DNA of 64,000 bases from Alphaproteobacteria bacterium WMHbin7 (lineage in GTDB: Bacteria; Pseudomonadota; Alphaproteobacteria; Rhodospirillales; WMHbin7), in contig PDZW01000014.1 in assembly GCA_002753155.1 (NCBI GenBank), forward strand, positions 357-64,356, given 5' to 3'. The position numbers were made by a program, and so were the translations under genes. Shown piece after piece: positions 45,252 through 54,464 of the stretch. A model generated the notes under the pieces. That model was not told the DNA's origin. It did not search any database and saw only the letters and a list, made by a program, of their open reading frames with translations. The stretch's first letter is position 1; each line of letters opens with the position of its first letter.

Positions 45252-48140
45252 ATGAAAGTCTTCACGATCAGCCCGGACCTGGCCTTCGTCGACGCGTTGG
45301 CCAACGGGTTGCTGGAACAGGCGAAATTCGACCCGATTACCCTGTCCTCCTTTACGGTTCTGCTGCCCACCAGACGCGCCATCCGTTCCTTGAAAGAGGC
45401 CTTTTTACGCCGCATCGACGGCCAAGGCGTTCTGCTTTTGCCGCGTCTGATGACGTTGGGAGATCTGGACGAAGAGGAGCTGGTGCTGGATGGCGCCATC
45501 GAGGCCGGGCTGGCTCCTGCCATCGATCCTTTGCGCCGCAAATTACTGTTGGCCCGCCTCGTGCGGGCCTCGAGACATCATCTGGCCTGGGATCAATCAG
45601 TGCGGCTGGCCGGAGAGCTTGGGCGCTTTCTCGACCAGATGCAGACCGAGAATGTTGGCTTCGAACGTTTGAAAACTTTGGTGCCTGAGGATTTTGCCAG
45701 CCATTGGGGCGAGGTGCTGGCCTTTCTTAATCTGTTGACCGATCTTTGGCCGGGCATTCTTGAAGAGGAAGGAGCACTTGATCTGGCCTTGCGGCGCAAC
45801 CGCCTGATTCTGGCCCAGGCCGAGGCATGGCGCACCACCCCGCCCCAGGGGCCGGTGGTGGCGGCGGGATCGACTGGCAGCGTTCCTGCTACCGCCGAAT
45901 TGCTGAAGGTGATCGCGGCCCTGCCGCAAGGGGCCGTGGTCCTGCCGGGCCTTGATCTCAAGCTGGCCCAGGAGGCCTGGGAAGCGCTGGAACCCAGCCA
46001 TCCGCAATTCGGCATGAAGCGACTGCTCGATCTGTTGAGCACCGGGCGTGATCAAGTGCGTTCCTGGCGCAGCGGCAAGACCCCTGCCCATGCGGCCCGC
46101 CTGGAGCTGATCAGTCAGGCTTTTCTGCCCGCCGCCCTGACCGAGAGCTGGCGGGTGATGGATGCGCTTCCAGCCCAGGCCCTGAAGGGGCTGAGCTATC
46201 TGGAAGCCCCCGATTCCAGAAGCGAGGCCCTGGCCATCGCCCTTCTGTTGCGAGGGAGCGCCGAATTTTCGGATCAGACGGCGGCCCTGGTGACGCCGGA
46301 CCGCGATCTGGCCAGAAGGGTGGCGTCGGAGTTGAAGCGCTGGGGCATCGCGGTCAATGATTCGGCGGGCCAGCCGCTGGCTTTAAGCGAACCCGGCGTC
46401 TTTCTGCGCCTGATCGCCCAGGTCTTGAGCGAGGATTTCGCGCCGGTAGCCCTATTGTCCCTGCTCAAGCATCCGCTGGCCGGACTTGGCATGCCGCCTG
46501 CGCGCCTGCGCGCCCTCGCCCGCCGGTTGGAGGTCGAAGCGCTTAGAGGCCCGCGCCCGGCGCCGGGCCTGAAGACGCTAATCCCCCATCATCCCTGGCT
46601 GCAAACCCTGGAAGAGGCGGCACAGCCTCTCTATAGGATGATGCACCAAGACGAGGCAGCCTTGGCCGATCTTGTCAGCCTGCATATCGCCCTGGCCGAG
46701 GCGCTGGCGGCCACCGATCTTGAGACGGGCTCGGAGCGCTTGTGGGCGGGCGAAGCGGGCGAGGCGGCACTCGATTTCGCGGCCAGCCTGACCGGCGCCG
46801 CCCGAGATGCGGGAAGCCTGCAAGGGGCCGCCTATCCCGCCCTGCTTGACGCCTTGATGGAAGAAGTGACGGTGCGCCCGCGCTTTGGCCTTCATCCCCG
46901 GCTGCACATTTGGGGACCCTTGGAAGCGCGTCTGCAACAAGCCGATCTGCTGATTCTGGGGGGATTGAATGAAGGCACTTGGCCCGCCGATCCGCCCGCC
47001 GATCCCTGGCTCAGTCGGCCCATGCGGGCCAGCCTGGGGCTGGAAGCGCCCGAGCGGCGCATCGGTCTTGCCGCCCATGACGTGGCCCAGGGCCTTGCCG
47101 CTCCCAGCGTGGTGCTGACCCGATCCCTGCGCGCCCAGGGTGCGCCCACCGTGCCCTCGCGCTTCATCAAGCGCCTCGAGGCGGTTTTGAATGCGGCGGG
47201 CCTGACCGAGGAGGCTGGCGGCGAGGGCTGGCGTTTGCAGGCACCGCTCGATTGGGCGCTGGCCCTGGATGATGCGCCCAAGAAGGTTCTGCCAGGACCG
47301 CCCGCACCCTGTCCGCCGGTAGCGGCGCGCCCCAAACGCTTGTCGGTGACCAGAATCGAAACCTGGATGCGCGATCCCTATGCGCTTTATGCCCAGAAGA
47401 TTCTGGGCCTGTCCGCCTTGAAGCCGCTGGATGCCGATCCCGGCGCTTCGGATTACGGCATTCTGGTCCACGGCGCTCTGGAAAAATACATCAAGGCCTG
47501 GCCGGAGGGATCGCCCGAAGATATCGAGGGTGAACTCATGCGGCTGGGGCATCTGGTCTTCGAAGAAGCCCTGGCCCGCCCCGGCGTCTGGGCCTTCTGG
47601 TGGCCGCGCTATCGCAGCATCGCGTCATTCGTAGCCGGGCTGGAGCAACATCGGCGCCCCCTGATACGGCAGAGCCTCAGCGAATGCGAAGGAGCGCTTG
47701 ATCTGGGCGGCTTTGTCCTCACCGCCAAGGCCGACCGCATCGATTTGTTGGCGGATGGCAGTGCGGCGCTGATCGATTACAAGACCGGAAAGCCCCCTCC
47801 CTGGAAACAGGTGCAGGCCGGGTTCGCCCCTCAATTGCCGCTGGAAGCGGCCATGCTGAAAGCTGGGGGCTTTGCAGGGGCGGGTGCGCCCCAACCCAGC
47901 GAACTGGCCTTCTGGCATCTCTCGGGCGGGCGCAACGGTGGCAAGGAACAGCTTTTCAAAAAGGATATCGCCCAACTGGCTGATGAGGCGCTTGAAGGGC
48001 TTAGGGCGCTGGTAGCCCTTTACCAACGGCCCGACACGCCCTATCCGGCCTGTCCCACGCCGGGTCAGGCGCCGGGCTGGTCGGATTATGTCCATCTGGA
48101 GCGCAGGCAGGAATGGCAAAGCGAAGAGGAGGCGACGTGA
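45252..48140 (+). CDS. addB: Double-strand break repair protein AddB
   Basis: Helicase-like and nuclease subunit of the AddAB complex, which resects double-strand DNA ends for RecA-dependent repair. The 962-residue alphaproteobacterial AddB has a degenerate N-terminal helicase region (FTVLLPTRRAIRSLKEAFL), LLILGGLNEGTWP in the middle and a C-terminal PD-(D/E)xK nuclease around 830-850 (ADRIDLLADGS, IDYKTGKPP). I do not see the four-cysteine iron-sulfur cluster found in Bacillus AddB. GTGA overlap with addA. Confidence 0.95.
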   Translation: MKVFTISPDLAFVDALANGLLEQAKFDPITLSSFTVLLPTRRAIRSLKEAFLRRIDGQGVLLLPRLMTLGDLDEEELVLDGAIEAGLAPAIDPLRRKLLLARLVRASRHHLAWDQSVRLAGELGRFLDQMQTENVGFERLKTLVPEDFASHWGEVLAFLNLLTDLWPGILEEEGALDLALRRNRLILAQAEAWRTTPPQGPVVAAGSTGSVPATAELLKVIAALPQGAVVLPGLDLKLAQEAWEALEPSHPQFGMKRLLDLLSTGRDQVRSWRSGKTPAHAARLELISQAFLPAALTESWRVMDALPAQALKGLSYLEAPDSRSEALAIALLLRGSAEFSDQTAALVTPDRDLARRVASELKRWGIAVNDSAGQPLALSEPGVFLRLIAQVLSEDFAPVALLSLLKHPLAGLGMPPARLRALARRLEVEALRGPRPAPGLKTLIPHHPWLQTLEEAAQPLYRMMHQDEAALADLVSLHIALAEALAATDLETGSERLWAGEAGEAALDFAASLTGAARDAGSLQGAAYPALLDALMEEVTVRPRFGLHPRLHIWGPLEARLQQADLLILGGLNEGTWPADPPADPWLSRPMRASLGLEAPERRIGLAAHDVAQGLAAPSVVLTRSLRAQGAPTVPSRFIKRLEAVLNAAGLTEEAGGEGWRLQAPLDWALALDDAPKKVLPGPPAPCPPVAARPKRLSVTRIETWMRDPYALYAQKILGLSALKPLDADPGASDYGILVHGALEKYIKAWPEGSPEDIEGELMRLGHLVFEEALARPGVWAFWWPRYRSIASFVAGLEQHRRPLIRQSLSECEGALDLGGFVLTAKADRIDLLADGSAALIDYKTGKPPPWKQVQAGFAPQLPLEAAMLKAGGFAGAGAPQPSELAFWHLSGGRNGGKEQLFKKDIAQLADEALEGLRALVALYQRPDTPYPACPTPGQAPGWSDYVHLERRQEWQSEEEAT

Positions 48141-51100
48141 CTCCCCTCGTCTTGGAAACCGAGCGCGATCAGCGCCGGGCCGCCGATGCCAATGCCTCGG
48201 CCTGGGTCTCGGCCTCTGCCGGTTCGGGCAAGACCAAGGTGCTGGTTGATCGCCTGCTGACACTGCTGCTGTCGGGAGCCAAGCCGCACCGTCTGCTCTG
48301 CCTGACCTATACCAAGGCGGCGGCGGCCGAAATGGCGAACCGCTTGTCCATGCGGCTGTCATCCTGGGTGACCCTGCCCGAGGAAGAGCTAGAGAGGGAT
48401 CTGGAAAAGCTTTTGGGCGAGCCTGCGGGCACCTTGCGCTTGACCAGGGCCAGGCGTCTGTTCGCCCAGGTGCTGGATGCGCCGGGCGGCCTGCATATTC
48501 AAACCCTGCACGCCTTTGCCCAGTCGCTGTTGGCGCGCTTTCCCATCGAGGCTGGCGTGGCGCCGCATTTTTCAGTGATGGACGAGCGCGATCAGGCCCA
48601 ATTGCTGGACGAATCCCTGCAATCGGTTCTGGCCCAAGCGCGTCTTGGCCGCGATGAGTCCTTGTCCAAGGCGCTGGAGCAGGTGGCAGAGCGCATTCAC
48701 GAAACGCGTTTTGCCGATCTGATGCGCGAACTCTCGTCGGCCCGCACCCGTCTGGCCCATCTGTTTGCCACATGGGGGGGTGTTGCGGGCGTCGTGGAGC
48801 AGGTGCGCCAGCATTTGGGTGTTGGCGCAGGCGAGACGCTGGAAAGCCTGCGCCAGGCCGCCTGCCGCGAAGAAGCCTTCGATGGCAAGGCGCTGCGCCA
48901 GGCCGTTTCCCATCTGTCGCAGGGCAGCAAGACCGATAAGGAACGGGCGGGCTTGATGGCGCACTTTCTGGCGGGCGACGAGGATGAGCGCAGCCGTTGT
49001 TTCGACGACTATGTCGGGGCCTTTCTGACGGATAAGCAGGAGCCCCGGGCCAGCCTTGCCACCAATCCGGTCAAGGCCGCTTGGCCCGGAATTGAGGTGG
49101 TGTTGGAAAGCGAGCAGGCGCGGATTATGGGCGTTATCGAGCAGAGCCGCGCCATCACCGTCGTTCAATCGACCGAGGCGCTGCTGCGCCTAGCCCACGC
49201 CATTCTCGAAGGTTATGCGCATCTCAAGGAAGCACGGGCCAGGCTTGATTACGACGATCTGATTCAGGCCGCGCGCCGTCTGATCCAACAGGGAACCGCC
49301 TGGGTTCTCTATAAGCTCGATGGTGGCATCGATCATGTGCTGATCGACGAGGCCCAGGATACCAGCCCGGCTCAATGGGATATCGTGACCGCCCTCTCGG
49401 ACGAATTCTTCGCGGGCGAAGGGGCCAGGCCTCAGCCGCGCACGGTCTTTGCGGTGGGCGACGTCAAACAATCGATCTACAGCTTTCAAGGAGCCGATCC
49501 CGATTCCTTCGAGACCATGCGCGCCCGCTTAAGCCAACAGGTTGCTGTGGGCGGCGGACGCTGGGAGCCGGTCGATCTGGTCATGAGTTTTCGCTCGGTC
49601 CCCGCCGTGCTGGAAGCGGTGGATGCCGTCTTCGCCGAAGGCGAGGCCTTGGAGGGAGTTGATCTCGGCCAGGGCTACAAACGCCATCTGGCTTTTCGGG
49701 CCATGGATGGCGGGTCTGTTGACTTATGGCCGCCCCTGGAGCCCAAGGCGTTGGACGAACAAGCGCCCTGGCATCCGCCGGTCGAACGCATTCGGGGCGA
49801 TTCGCCGCAATTGCGCATGGCCCGCCTGCTGGCCAGGCGCATTCGGGCGATGATCGGGCAGGAACGGCTGGTCTCGAAGGATCGCCTGGTCCGGCCCGGA
49901 GATATCTTGATTCTGCTGCGCCGCCGGGGCAGCTTCGCCGAGGATCTGGTGCGCTCGTTGAAAGCCGAGGACGTGCCGGTGGCGGGCGTCGACCGCATGA
50001 TCGTCACCGATCAGTTGGCGGTGGTCGATCTGATGGCGCTGGCCCGTTTCGTTCTATTGCCCGAGGACGATCTCAATCTGGCCGCCCTGTTGAAAGGGCC
50101 GTTCATCGGTCTATCCGAAGAGGAGCTGTTTTCCGTTTGTCATGGCCGCACAGGCACGGTCTGGGAGGAGCTGTTACGTCATCAACCCGCCGCCCATGCC
50201 TGGCTTTCGGCCCTGCGGGCTGAGGCCGACCGCGCCGCACCGCATGATTTCTTTGCCCATATTCTGGGTCCTCTCAAGGGGCGGCGCACCTTGAAGGCCC
50301 ATTTGGGCCAGGAAGCCCTGGATGCGGTGGACGAATTCATGTCGCTGGCTCTGGACTTCGAGCGGCACCATGTTCCCTCGCTTTCCGGTTTTCTGGCCTG
50401 GATGGAAGCCGGGCATGTCGAGATCAAGCGCGATTCCGATTCTGCCGAGGCGGGCTTCGTGCGCGTCATGACCGTGCATGGCGCCAAGGGCCTGCAGGCT
50501 CCCATCGTGTTCCTGCCCGACACGCTGACCGCACCTGCGGGGCGCGACCTTCTGGTCTGGAGTGCCTGGGGCGTTGAAGGACTTCCCCTGTGGGCGCCGC
50601 GCGCCGCCGATCAGCCCCAGCCCCTCAAGCTGGCGATAGAAGCCGCCAAGGCCAGAGCCCGGCGGGAATCGCATCGGCTGCTCTATGTGGCGATGACCAG
50701 GGCCGAGGATCGCCTGATCATGGCCGGATGGCGCCCGGGAAAATCCGCCGAGGGGGCCTGGTATCCCCTGATCCGGCAGGGCTTCGATCGCGTGAATGCG
50801 CCCGAGGTGCCTGATGACTGGCTGGCGGGTGATGTCGAGGGGCTGGGCCCGGCCACGCGCCGCCTGACCTCAACCCAGATCGGTGCGCCGGGCTCAGACG
50901 ACAAGCAGGGCGCCATTGGCCCTGTCTCGCGTCTGCCCGATTGGGCGCGGCTGCCCTTGGCGCCTGAACCCCGGCCATCGCGCCCCCTGATCCCCTCGCG
51001 GCCGGATGGCGACCAGGCGGGGCCAGCCCTGCCCCCCTTGTCGGGCGAGGATGGCAAGCGCTTCGAGCGGGGACGCCTGATCCATCGCCTGCTGCAAACC

Positions 51101-51520
51101 CTGCCCGCCCTGACGCAGTCAGAGCGGCGTGCGGCGGGGTTGCGCTATCTGGCGCATGCTGCCCGCCATTGGCCGCAGGAAGCCTGCCAATCCCTGCTGG
51201 GGGAAGTGCTGGGCGTTCTGGACTCTCCCCAAGCAGCGCTGCTCTTCGGGCAGCATTCTTGGGCCGAGGTGCCTCTGGTCGGACTTTTAGAAGGGCGGGT
51301 GCTGTCGGGTCAGGTGGACCGGCTGGCCCATGTAGGGGACGAGGTCTGGGTGGTCGACTTCAAGACCAACCAGCGCGTTCCCGCCGCTCCATCCGCCGTT
51401 CCTGCCCAATATGTGCGCCAGATGGATCTTTACCGGATGGCGGTGTCCCATTTGTGGCCCCAAAAAAGAGTGCGCACGTTCCTCTTGTGGACAAGTGGGC
51501 CTGAGCTGATGGAAATTTAG
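48137..51520 (+). CDS. addA: Double-strand break repair helicase AddA
   Basis: UvrD-family helicase/nuclease partner of AddB. The 1127-residue protein has Walker A SASAGSGKTKVL (about 24-35), CLTYTKAAAAEMANRL (motif Ia), HVLIDEAQDTSPAQWDIV (motif II), AVGDVKQSIYSFQGA (motif III), VMTVHGAKGLQAPIVFLPD (motif V), LLYVAMTRAEDRL (motif VI) and a C-terminal nuclease with WVVDFKTNQRVP (about 1073). GTG 48137 is chosen because AGGAGG lies five bases upstream and it overlaps the addB stop; ATG 48113 would lie inside addB. No thioredoxin gene follows. Confidence 0.96.
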   Translation: MTPLVLETERDQRRAADANASAWVSASAGSGKTKVLVDRLLTLLLSGAKPHRLLCLTYTKAAAAEMANRLSMRLSSWVTLPEEELERDLEKLLGEPAGTLRLTRARRLFAQVLDAPGGLHIQTLHAFAQSLLARFPIEAGVAPHFSVMDERDQAQLLDESLQSVLAQARLGRDESLSKALEQVAERIHETRFADLMRELSSARTRLAHLFATWGGVAGVVEQVRQHLGVGAGETLESLRQAACREEAFDGKALRQAVSHLSQGSKTDKERAGLMAHFLAGDEDERSRCFDDYVGAFLTDKQEPRASLATNPVKAAWPGIEVVLESEQARIMGVIEQSRAITVVQSTEALLRLAHAILEGYAHLKEARARLDYDDLIQAARRLIQQGTAWVLYKLDGGIDHVLIDEAQDTSPAQWDIVTALSDEFFAGEGARPQPRTVFAVGDVKQSIYSFQGADPDSFETMRARLSQQVAVGGGRWEPVDLVMSFRSVPAVLEAVDAVFAEGEALEGVDLGQGYKRHLAFRAMDGGSVDLWPPLEPKALDEQAPWHPPVERIRGDSPQLRMARLLARRIRAMIGQERLVSKDRLVRPGDILILLRRRGSFAEDLVRSLKAEDVPVAGVDRMIVTDQLAVVDLMALARFVLLPEDDLNLAALLKGPFIGLSEEELFSVCHGRTGTVWEELLRHQPAAHAWLSALRAEADRAAPHDFFAHILGPLKGRRTLKAHLGQEALDAVDEFMSLALDFERHHVPSLSGFLAWMEAGHVEIKRDSDSAEAGFVRVMTVHGAKGLQAPIVFLPDTLTAPAGRDLLVWSAWGVEGLPLWAPRAADQPQPLKLAIEAAKARARRESHRLLYVAMTRAEDRLIMAGWRPGKSAEGAWYPLIRQGFDRVNAPEVPDDWLAGDVEGLGPATRRLTSTQIGAPGSDDKQGAIGPVSRLPDWARLPLAPEPRPSRPLIPSRPDGDQAGPALPPLSGEDGKRFERGRLIHRLLQTLPALTQSERRAAGLRYLAHAARHWPQEACQSLLGEVLGVLDSPQAALLFGQHSWAEVPLVGLLEGRVLSGQVDRLAHVGDEVWVVDFKTNQRVPAAPSAVPAQYVRQMDLYRMAVSHLWPQKRVRTFLLWTSGPELMEI

Positions 51521-51771
51521 GCCTTCCTGACCAGCAGCCGATGCGTTCCCCCTGCCGTTTCTGTGGCCTCAGGAAGAAATGACAAAATTTGATGCCCCAA
51601 TTCTTTCAAAGAACGGGGAACATTCATCAAAGGCTCAGCACCCTTCAGGCGAATCTCTAAAACTTCCCCAGGTTTCATCGCTTCTATTCGAAGTTTTGTT
51701 TTAACGAAGGTCATTGGACATACTTCGGCTGTGATGTCGATGAAGTAATCAGCATTGGATGAAAGGGACAT
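51517..51771 (-). CDS. TusA/SirA-like sulfur-carrier family protein
   Basis: An 84-residue member of the TusA/SirA/YedF family: ITAEVCPMTFVKTKLRIEAM contains the single conserved Cys of the CPxT/CPxP motif that carries a persulfide. It is followed by MKPGEVLEIRLKG and the C-terminal strand THRLLVRK. Family members relay sulfur for tRNA thiolation or other pathways; the partner is unknown here. The gene is visibly AT-richer than its neighbours. It is convergent with addA (4-base overlap) and divergent from mucR. Confidence 0.85.
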   Translation of the reverse strand: MSLSSNADYFIDITAEVCPMTFVKTKLRIEAMKPGEVLEIRLKGAEPLMNVPRSLKELGHQILSFLPEATETAGGTHRLLVRKA

Positions 51772-51861
51772 GGTCTTTCCCTGATTACTGTTTTTTTGAG
51801 TTGCAAAGAAAATGAAAAAGATGTAGGGAGAAAAGGTCTGCTTAATCAGGGGCTATTATAA

Positions 51862-52281
51862 ATGTCCGCCTTGAACGATTCAAACGAAATGCTCGCTTTA
51901 ACCGCTCGCATCGTCGCCGCCCATGTGTCTAACAATACTGTGGCGCTTTCCGATCTGACGCCGCTCATTCACGATGTCTTTCGTGCGCTTGCCAATGTCG
52001 GGACCAACGCCCCGGTGGTCGAGCGACCGCAGCCCGCCGTTCCGATCAAGAAGTCGGTGACGCCCGAATACATCATCTGCCTGGAAGACGGCAAAAAGCT
52101 CAAAATGCTGAAGCGCCACCTGAAAACCGCCTATGGCATGTCGCCCGACCAGTATCGGGATCGCTGGGGTCTGGCTGCCGACTATCCGATGGTGGCTCCC
52201 AACTATGCCGAGCATCGTTCCAGTCTGGCCAAGAAGATCGGCCTGGGCACCAAGCCGCGCAAGCGCCGCCGCCACGATTGA
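51862..52281 (+). CDS. mucR: MucR/Ros family transcriptional regulator
   Basis: A 139-residue H-NS-like global regulator of alphaproteobacteria that binds AT-rich promoters and often controls exopolysaccharide, motility or cell-cycle genes. It has the Ros/MucR core: YIICLEDGKKLKMLKRHL (Cys73, Asp76, His86) then GMSPDQYRDRWGLAADYPMV and a basic KKIGLGTKPRKRRRHD tail. The second zinc-ligand His seen in Ros is absent (TAY where Ros has THY). The 90 bases upstream are strongly AT-rich with TATTATAAA beside the start, suiting autoregulation. Confidence 0.95.
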   Translation: MSALNDSNEMLALTARIVAAHVSNNTVALSDLTPLIHDVFRALANVGTNAPVVERPQPAVPIKKSVTPEYIICLEDGKKLKMLKRHLKTAYGMSPDQYRDRWGLAADYPMVAPNYAEHRSSLAKKIGLGTKPRKRRRHD

Positions 52282-52300
52282 TTTCACCGGTTTGTCACAC

Positions 52301-52327
52301 AAAGGGCGCCCATGTCGGCGCCCTTTT
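52301..52327 (+). terminator. Rho-independent terminator of mucR
   Basis: AAAGGGCGCC (52301-52310), loop CATGTC, GGCGCCCTTT (52317-52326) plus one more T: a perfect 10-bp stem ending in T residues, 20 bases after mucR. Its T-run merges into the fur promoter. Confidence 0.85.
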
Positions 52328-52354
52328 GCTTTATGAAGACACCCAAGCTATAGT
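52326..52354 (+). promoter_or_regulatory. Promoter of fur
   Basis: TTGCTT (52326-52331), a 17-base spacer and TATAGT (52349-52354) lie 30 bases before the fur ATG, and GAAGGA serves as ribosome-binding site. The -35 box begins within the T-run of the mucR terminator. Confidence 0.5.
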
Positions 52355-52384
52355 AGCCGTACCCAACGGCAAGACGAAGGACCC

Positions 52385-52810
52385 ATGGCCTCGCGACTCG
52401 AGGAACGCTGCATCGAACAGGGTTTGAAAATGACCGGCCAGCGCCGCGTCATCGCCCGCGTTCTCTCGGATGCCGAGGACCATCCCGATGTCGAGGAGGT
52501 CTATCGCCGCGCCAGCGCCATCGACCCCAAGATCAGCCTCGCCACGGTCTACCGCACCGTGCGCTTGCTCGAGGAAACCAACATCCTGGAGCGCCATGAT
52601 TTCGGCGATGGCCGCGCCCGCTACGAGCGCCAGCCCACCCAGCATCATGATCACCTGATCGATAACAGCACGGGGCGCGTGATCGAGTTTCAAAGCAGCG
52701 AGATCGAAGCCCTGCAGCGGGAAATCGCGCGCCGCCTGGGCTATCGGTTGACCGGGCACCGTCTCGAACTCTACGGCGTTCCCCTTAAACCCGAGGAAGG
52801 CGTCGGCTGA
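52385..52810 (+). CDS. fur: Fur family metalloregulator
   Basis: A 141-residue Fur-type repressor sensing Fe2+ or, as the Mur type in alphaproteobacteria, Mn2+. The winged helix includes MTGQRRVIARVL and the recognition helix SLATVYRTVRLLEE; the regulatory metal site is HHDH (87-90) with His33. The dimerisation domain ends LGYRLTGHRLELYGVP. It lacks C-terminal CxxC zinc cysteines. I prefer Fur/Mur to Irr because it has the standard HHDH and the GxRLTGHRLELYG end, but this cannot be decided without phylogeny. Confidence 0.92.
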   Translation: MASRLEERCIEQGLKMTGQRRVIARVLSDAEDHPDVEEVYRRASAIDPKISLATVYRTVRLLEETNILERHDFGDGRARYERQPTQHHDHLIDNSTGRVIEFQSSEIEALQREIARRLGYRLTGHRLELYGVPLKPEEGVG

Positions 52811-52819
52811 AGGCCTGAC

Positions 52820-53644
52820 ATGCATCCTGATCCCATTCCCGCCTTGAAAGCAGGCTCTCTCGAAGTCAGGCTGGCCGAAACGGCGGCCGAGGTCGATGCC
52901 TCGCAAGCCCTGCGATACCGCGTCTTCTACGATGAGATGGGGGCTCGGCCTACGGCTGAGATGGCCGAGGCCTGCCGCGATTTCGACGCCTTCGACGAGG
53001 TCTGCGACCATCTTCTGGTCATCGATCATAAAAGGGACGGGGTCAATGCGGGCGTGGTCGGCACCTATCGCCTGATGCGCCGCGAACATGCCCAAAAAGC
53101 GGGGCGCTTCTACTCTTCCAGCGAATATGATATCCGCCCGCTTCTGGCCCATCCCAAGCCAATCATGGAATTGGGCCGGTCTTGCGTCGATCTGGCCTAC
53201 CGGACAAGGGCCAGCACCATGCAGATGCTGTGGGCGGGCATCGCCGCCTATGTCTTCAAGCACGGCATCGACATCATGTTCGGCTGCGCCAGCCTGCCCG
53301 GCACCGATCCTTCGAAGCTGGCTTTGCTCCTGTCCTATCTTCACAGCCATCATCTGGCGCCCGAGGCCTTGCGTCCCAGGGCCTTGCCTGATTTATATAC
53401 CGCTATGAACCTCGTGGCCCTTGATGGTATCGATCCCAAAGCGGTGCAGGCGGAGCTGCCTCCCCTGATCAAGGGCTATCTGCGCCTGGGCGGTTTCGTC
53501 GGCGACGGTGCCGTGATCGATCACCAGTTCAATACCACCGATGTCGCGGTCGTCGTGAAAACCGACCTCGTCTCGGAAAAATACTATAAGCATTTCGAGC
53601 GCACGGCCGGACCTTCGGACACACAGGCTGATATCCCCTCATGA
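52820..53644 (+). CDS. olsB: L-ornithine N-alpha-acyltransferase OlsB-like
   Basis: A 274-residue GNAT-fold acyltransferase that would transfer a 3-hydroxy fatty acid from ACP to the alpha amino group of ornithine, the first step to ornithine lipids. Family features are VRLAETAAEVDASQALRYRV, FDAFDEVCDHLLVID, VVGTYRLMRREHAQK, MELGRSCVDLAYRTRASTMQ and GIDIMFGCASLPGTDP. The assignment is strengthened by the overlapping downstream lyso-acyltransferase gene (olsA type). It starts nine bases after fur, so it may be cotranscribed with fur. Confidence 0.88.
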   Translation: MHPDPIPALKAGSLEVRLAETAAEVDASQALRYRVFYDEMGARPTAEMAEACRDFDAFDEVCDHLLVIDHKRDGVNAGVVGTYRLMRREHAQKAGRFYSSSEYDIRPLLAHPKPIMELGRSCVDLAYRTRASTMQMLWAGIAAYVFKHGIDIMFGCASLPGTDPSKLALLLSYLHSHHLAPEALRPRALPDLYTAMNLVALDGIDPKAVQAELPPLIKGYLRLGGFVGDGAVIDHQFNTTDVAVVVKTDLVSEKYYKHFERTAGPSDTQADIPS

Positions 53645-54447
53645 TCTCCCAAATCAGCGCCTTTATTCGCTTATCGCTGTTCATCTGTTGGACGCTGCTC
53701 TGCTTGGTGCCCTATCTGGCCATTTTTGCGCTGGGGGATCTGCGCGCCACCTTCGCGCGCCGCTACTGGCGCACCGCTTGCCGCATCGCGGGGCTTAAGC
53801 CCGTTGTTTTCGGCCAGATGGCGCAAGAAAAGCCCGTTCTGTTCGTGGTCAATCATGTTTCCTATCTGGATATTCTGGTGCTGGGCGGCCTTTTGAACGC
53901 GATATTCGTGGCCAAAAGCGAAGTGGCAGGCTGGCCGGGGATCAATCTGATCGCCTGGCTGGGGCGCACCGTTTTCATCGAGCGCAAGCCCCGTCTGGCC
54001 GTTGGCGAAACCGCCAAACTGACGCGCCAATTAAAGGCGGGCCAGTCGCTGATTGTCTTTCCCGAGGGGACCAGTTCGGATGGGCATCGCGTTCTGCCCT
54101 TCAAGAGTGCTCTGTTCACCGCTGCCGAAACGCTGGTGGGTGGTCAGCCGATTCTGGTGCAGCCGGTTTCCATCACCTATACGCTGCTGAACGGTGTGCC
54201 GATGGGCCGCGCCTGGCGGCCCCTCTATGCCTGGTATGGCGACATGACCCTGGTGCCCCATCTGTGGAAGGTGCTGGGTCTTGGTCAGGCCCAGGTCGAG
54301 GTGGAATTCCACAAACCCGTGCGCCTGACCGATTACGCCTCACGCAAGACCCTGGCCCTGCATTGTCATCGCGTGGTCCGCCACGGCGTTTCCAGGGCCA
54401 TTACCGGGCGTCGCCCCGAAGCCGTTTCCAAGCACAGCACTTCGTGA
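53641..54447 (+). CDS. olsA: Lyso-ornithine lipid/1-acyl-glycerophosphate acyltransferase (OlsA/PlsC family)
   Basis: A 268-residue membrane-associated acyltransferase with one N-terminal membrane segment (LSLFICWTLLCLVPYLAIFA), the catalytic HX4D motif NHVSYLDILVLGG, FIERKPRLA and the acceptor-binding FPEGTSSDG. It overlaps olsB by ATGA, so OlsA activity (adding the second fatty acid to lyso-ornithine lipid) is the best inference; some family members also act as PlsC on lysophosphatidate. Confidence 0.88.
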   Translation: MISQISAFIRLSLFICWTLLCLVPYLAIFALGDLRATFARRYWRTACRIAGLKPVVFGQMAQEKPVLFVVNHVSYLDILVLGGLLNAIFVAKSEVAGWPGINLIAWLGRTVFIERKPRLAVGETAKLTRQLKAGQSLIVFPEGTSSDGHRVLPFKSALFTAAETLVGGQPILVQPVSITYTLLNGVPMGRAWRPLYAWYGDMTLVPHLWKVLGLGQAQVEVEFHKPVRLTDYASRKTLALHCHRVVRHGVSRAITGRRPEAVSKHSTS

Positions 54448-54464
54448 GATAATCGCTGTCTCCA

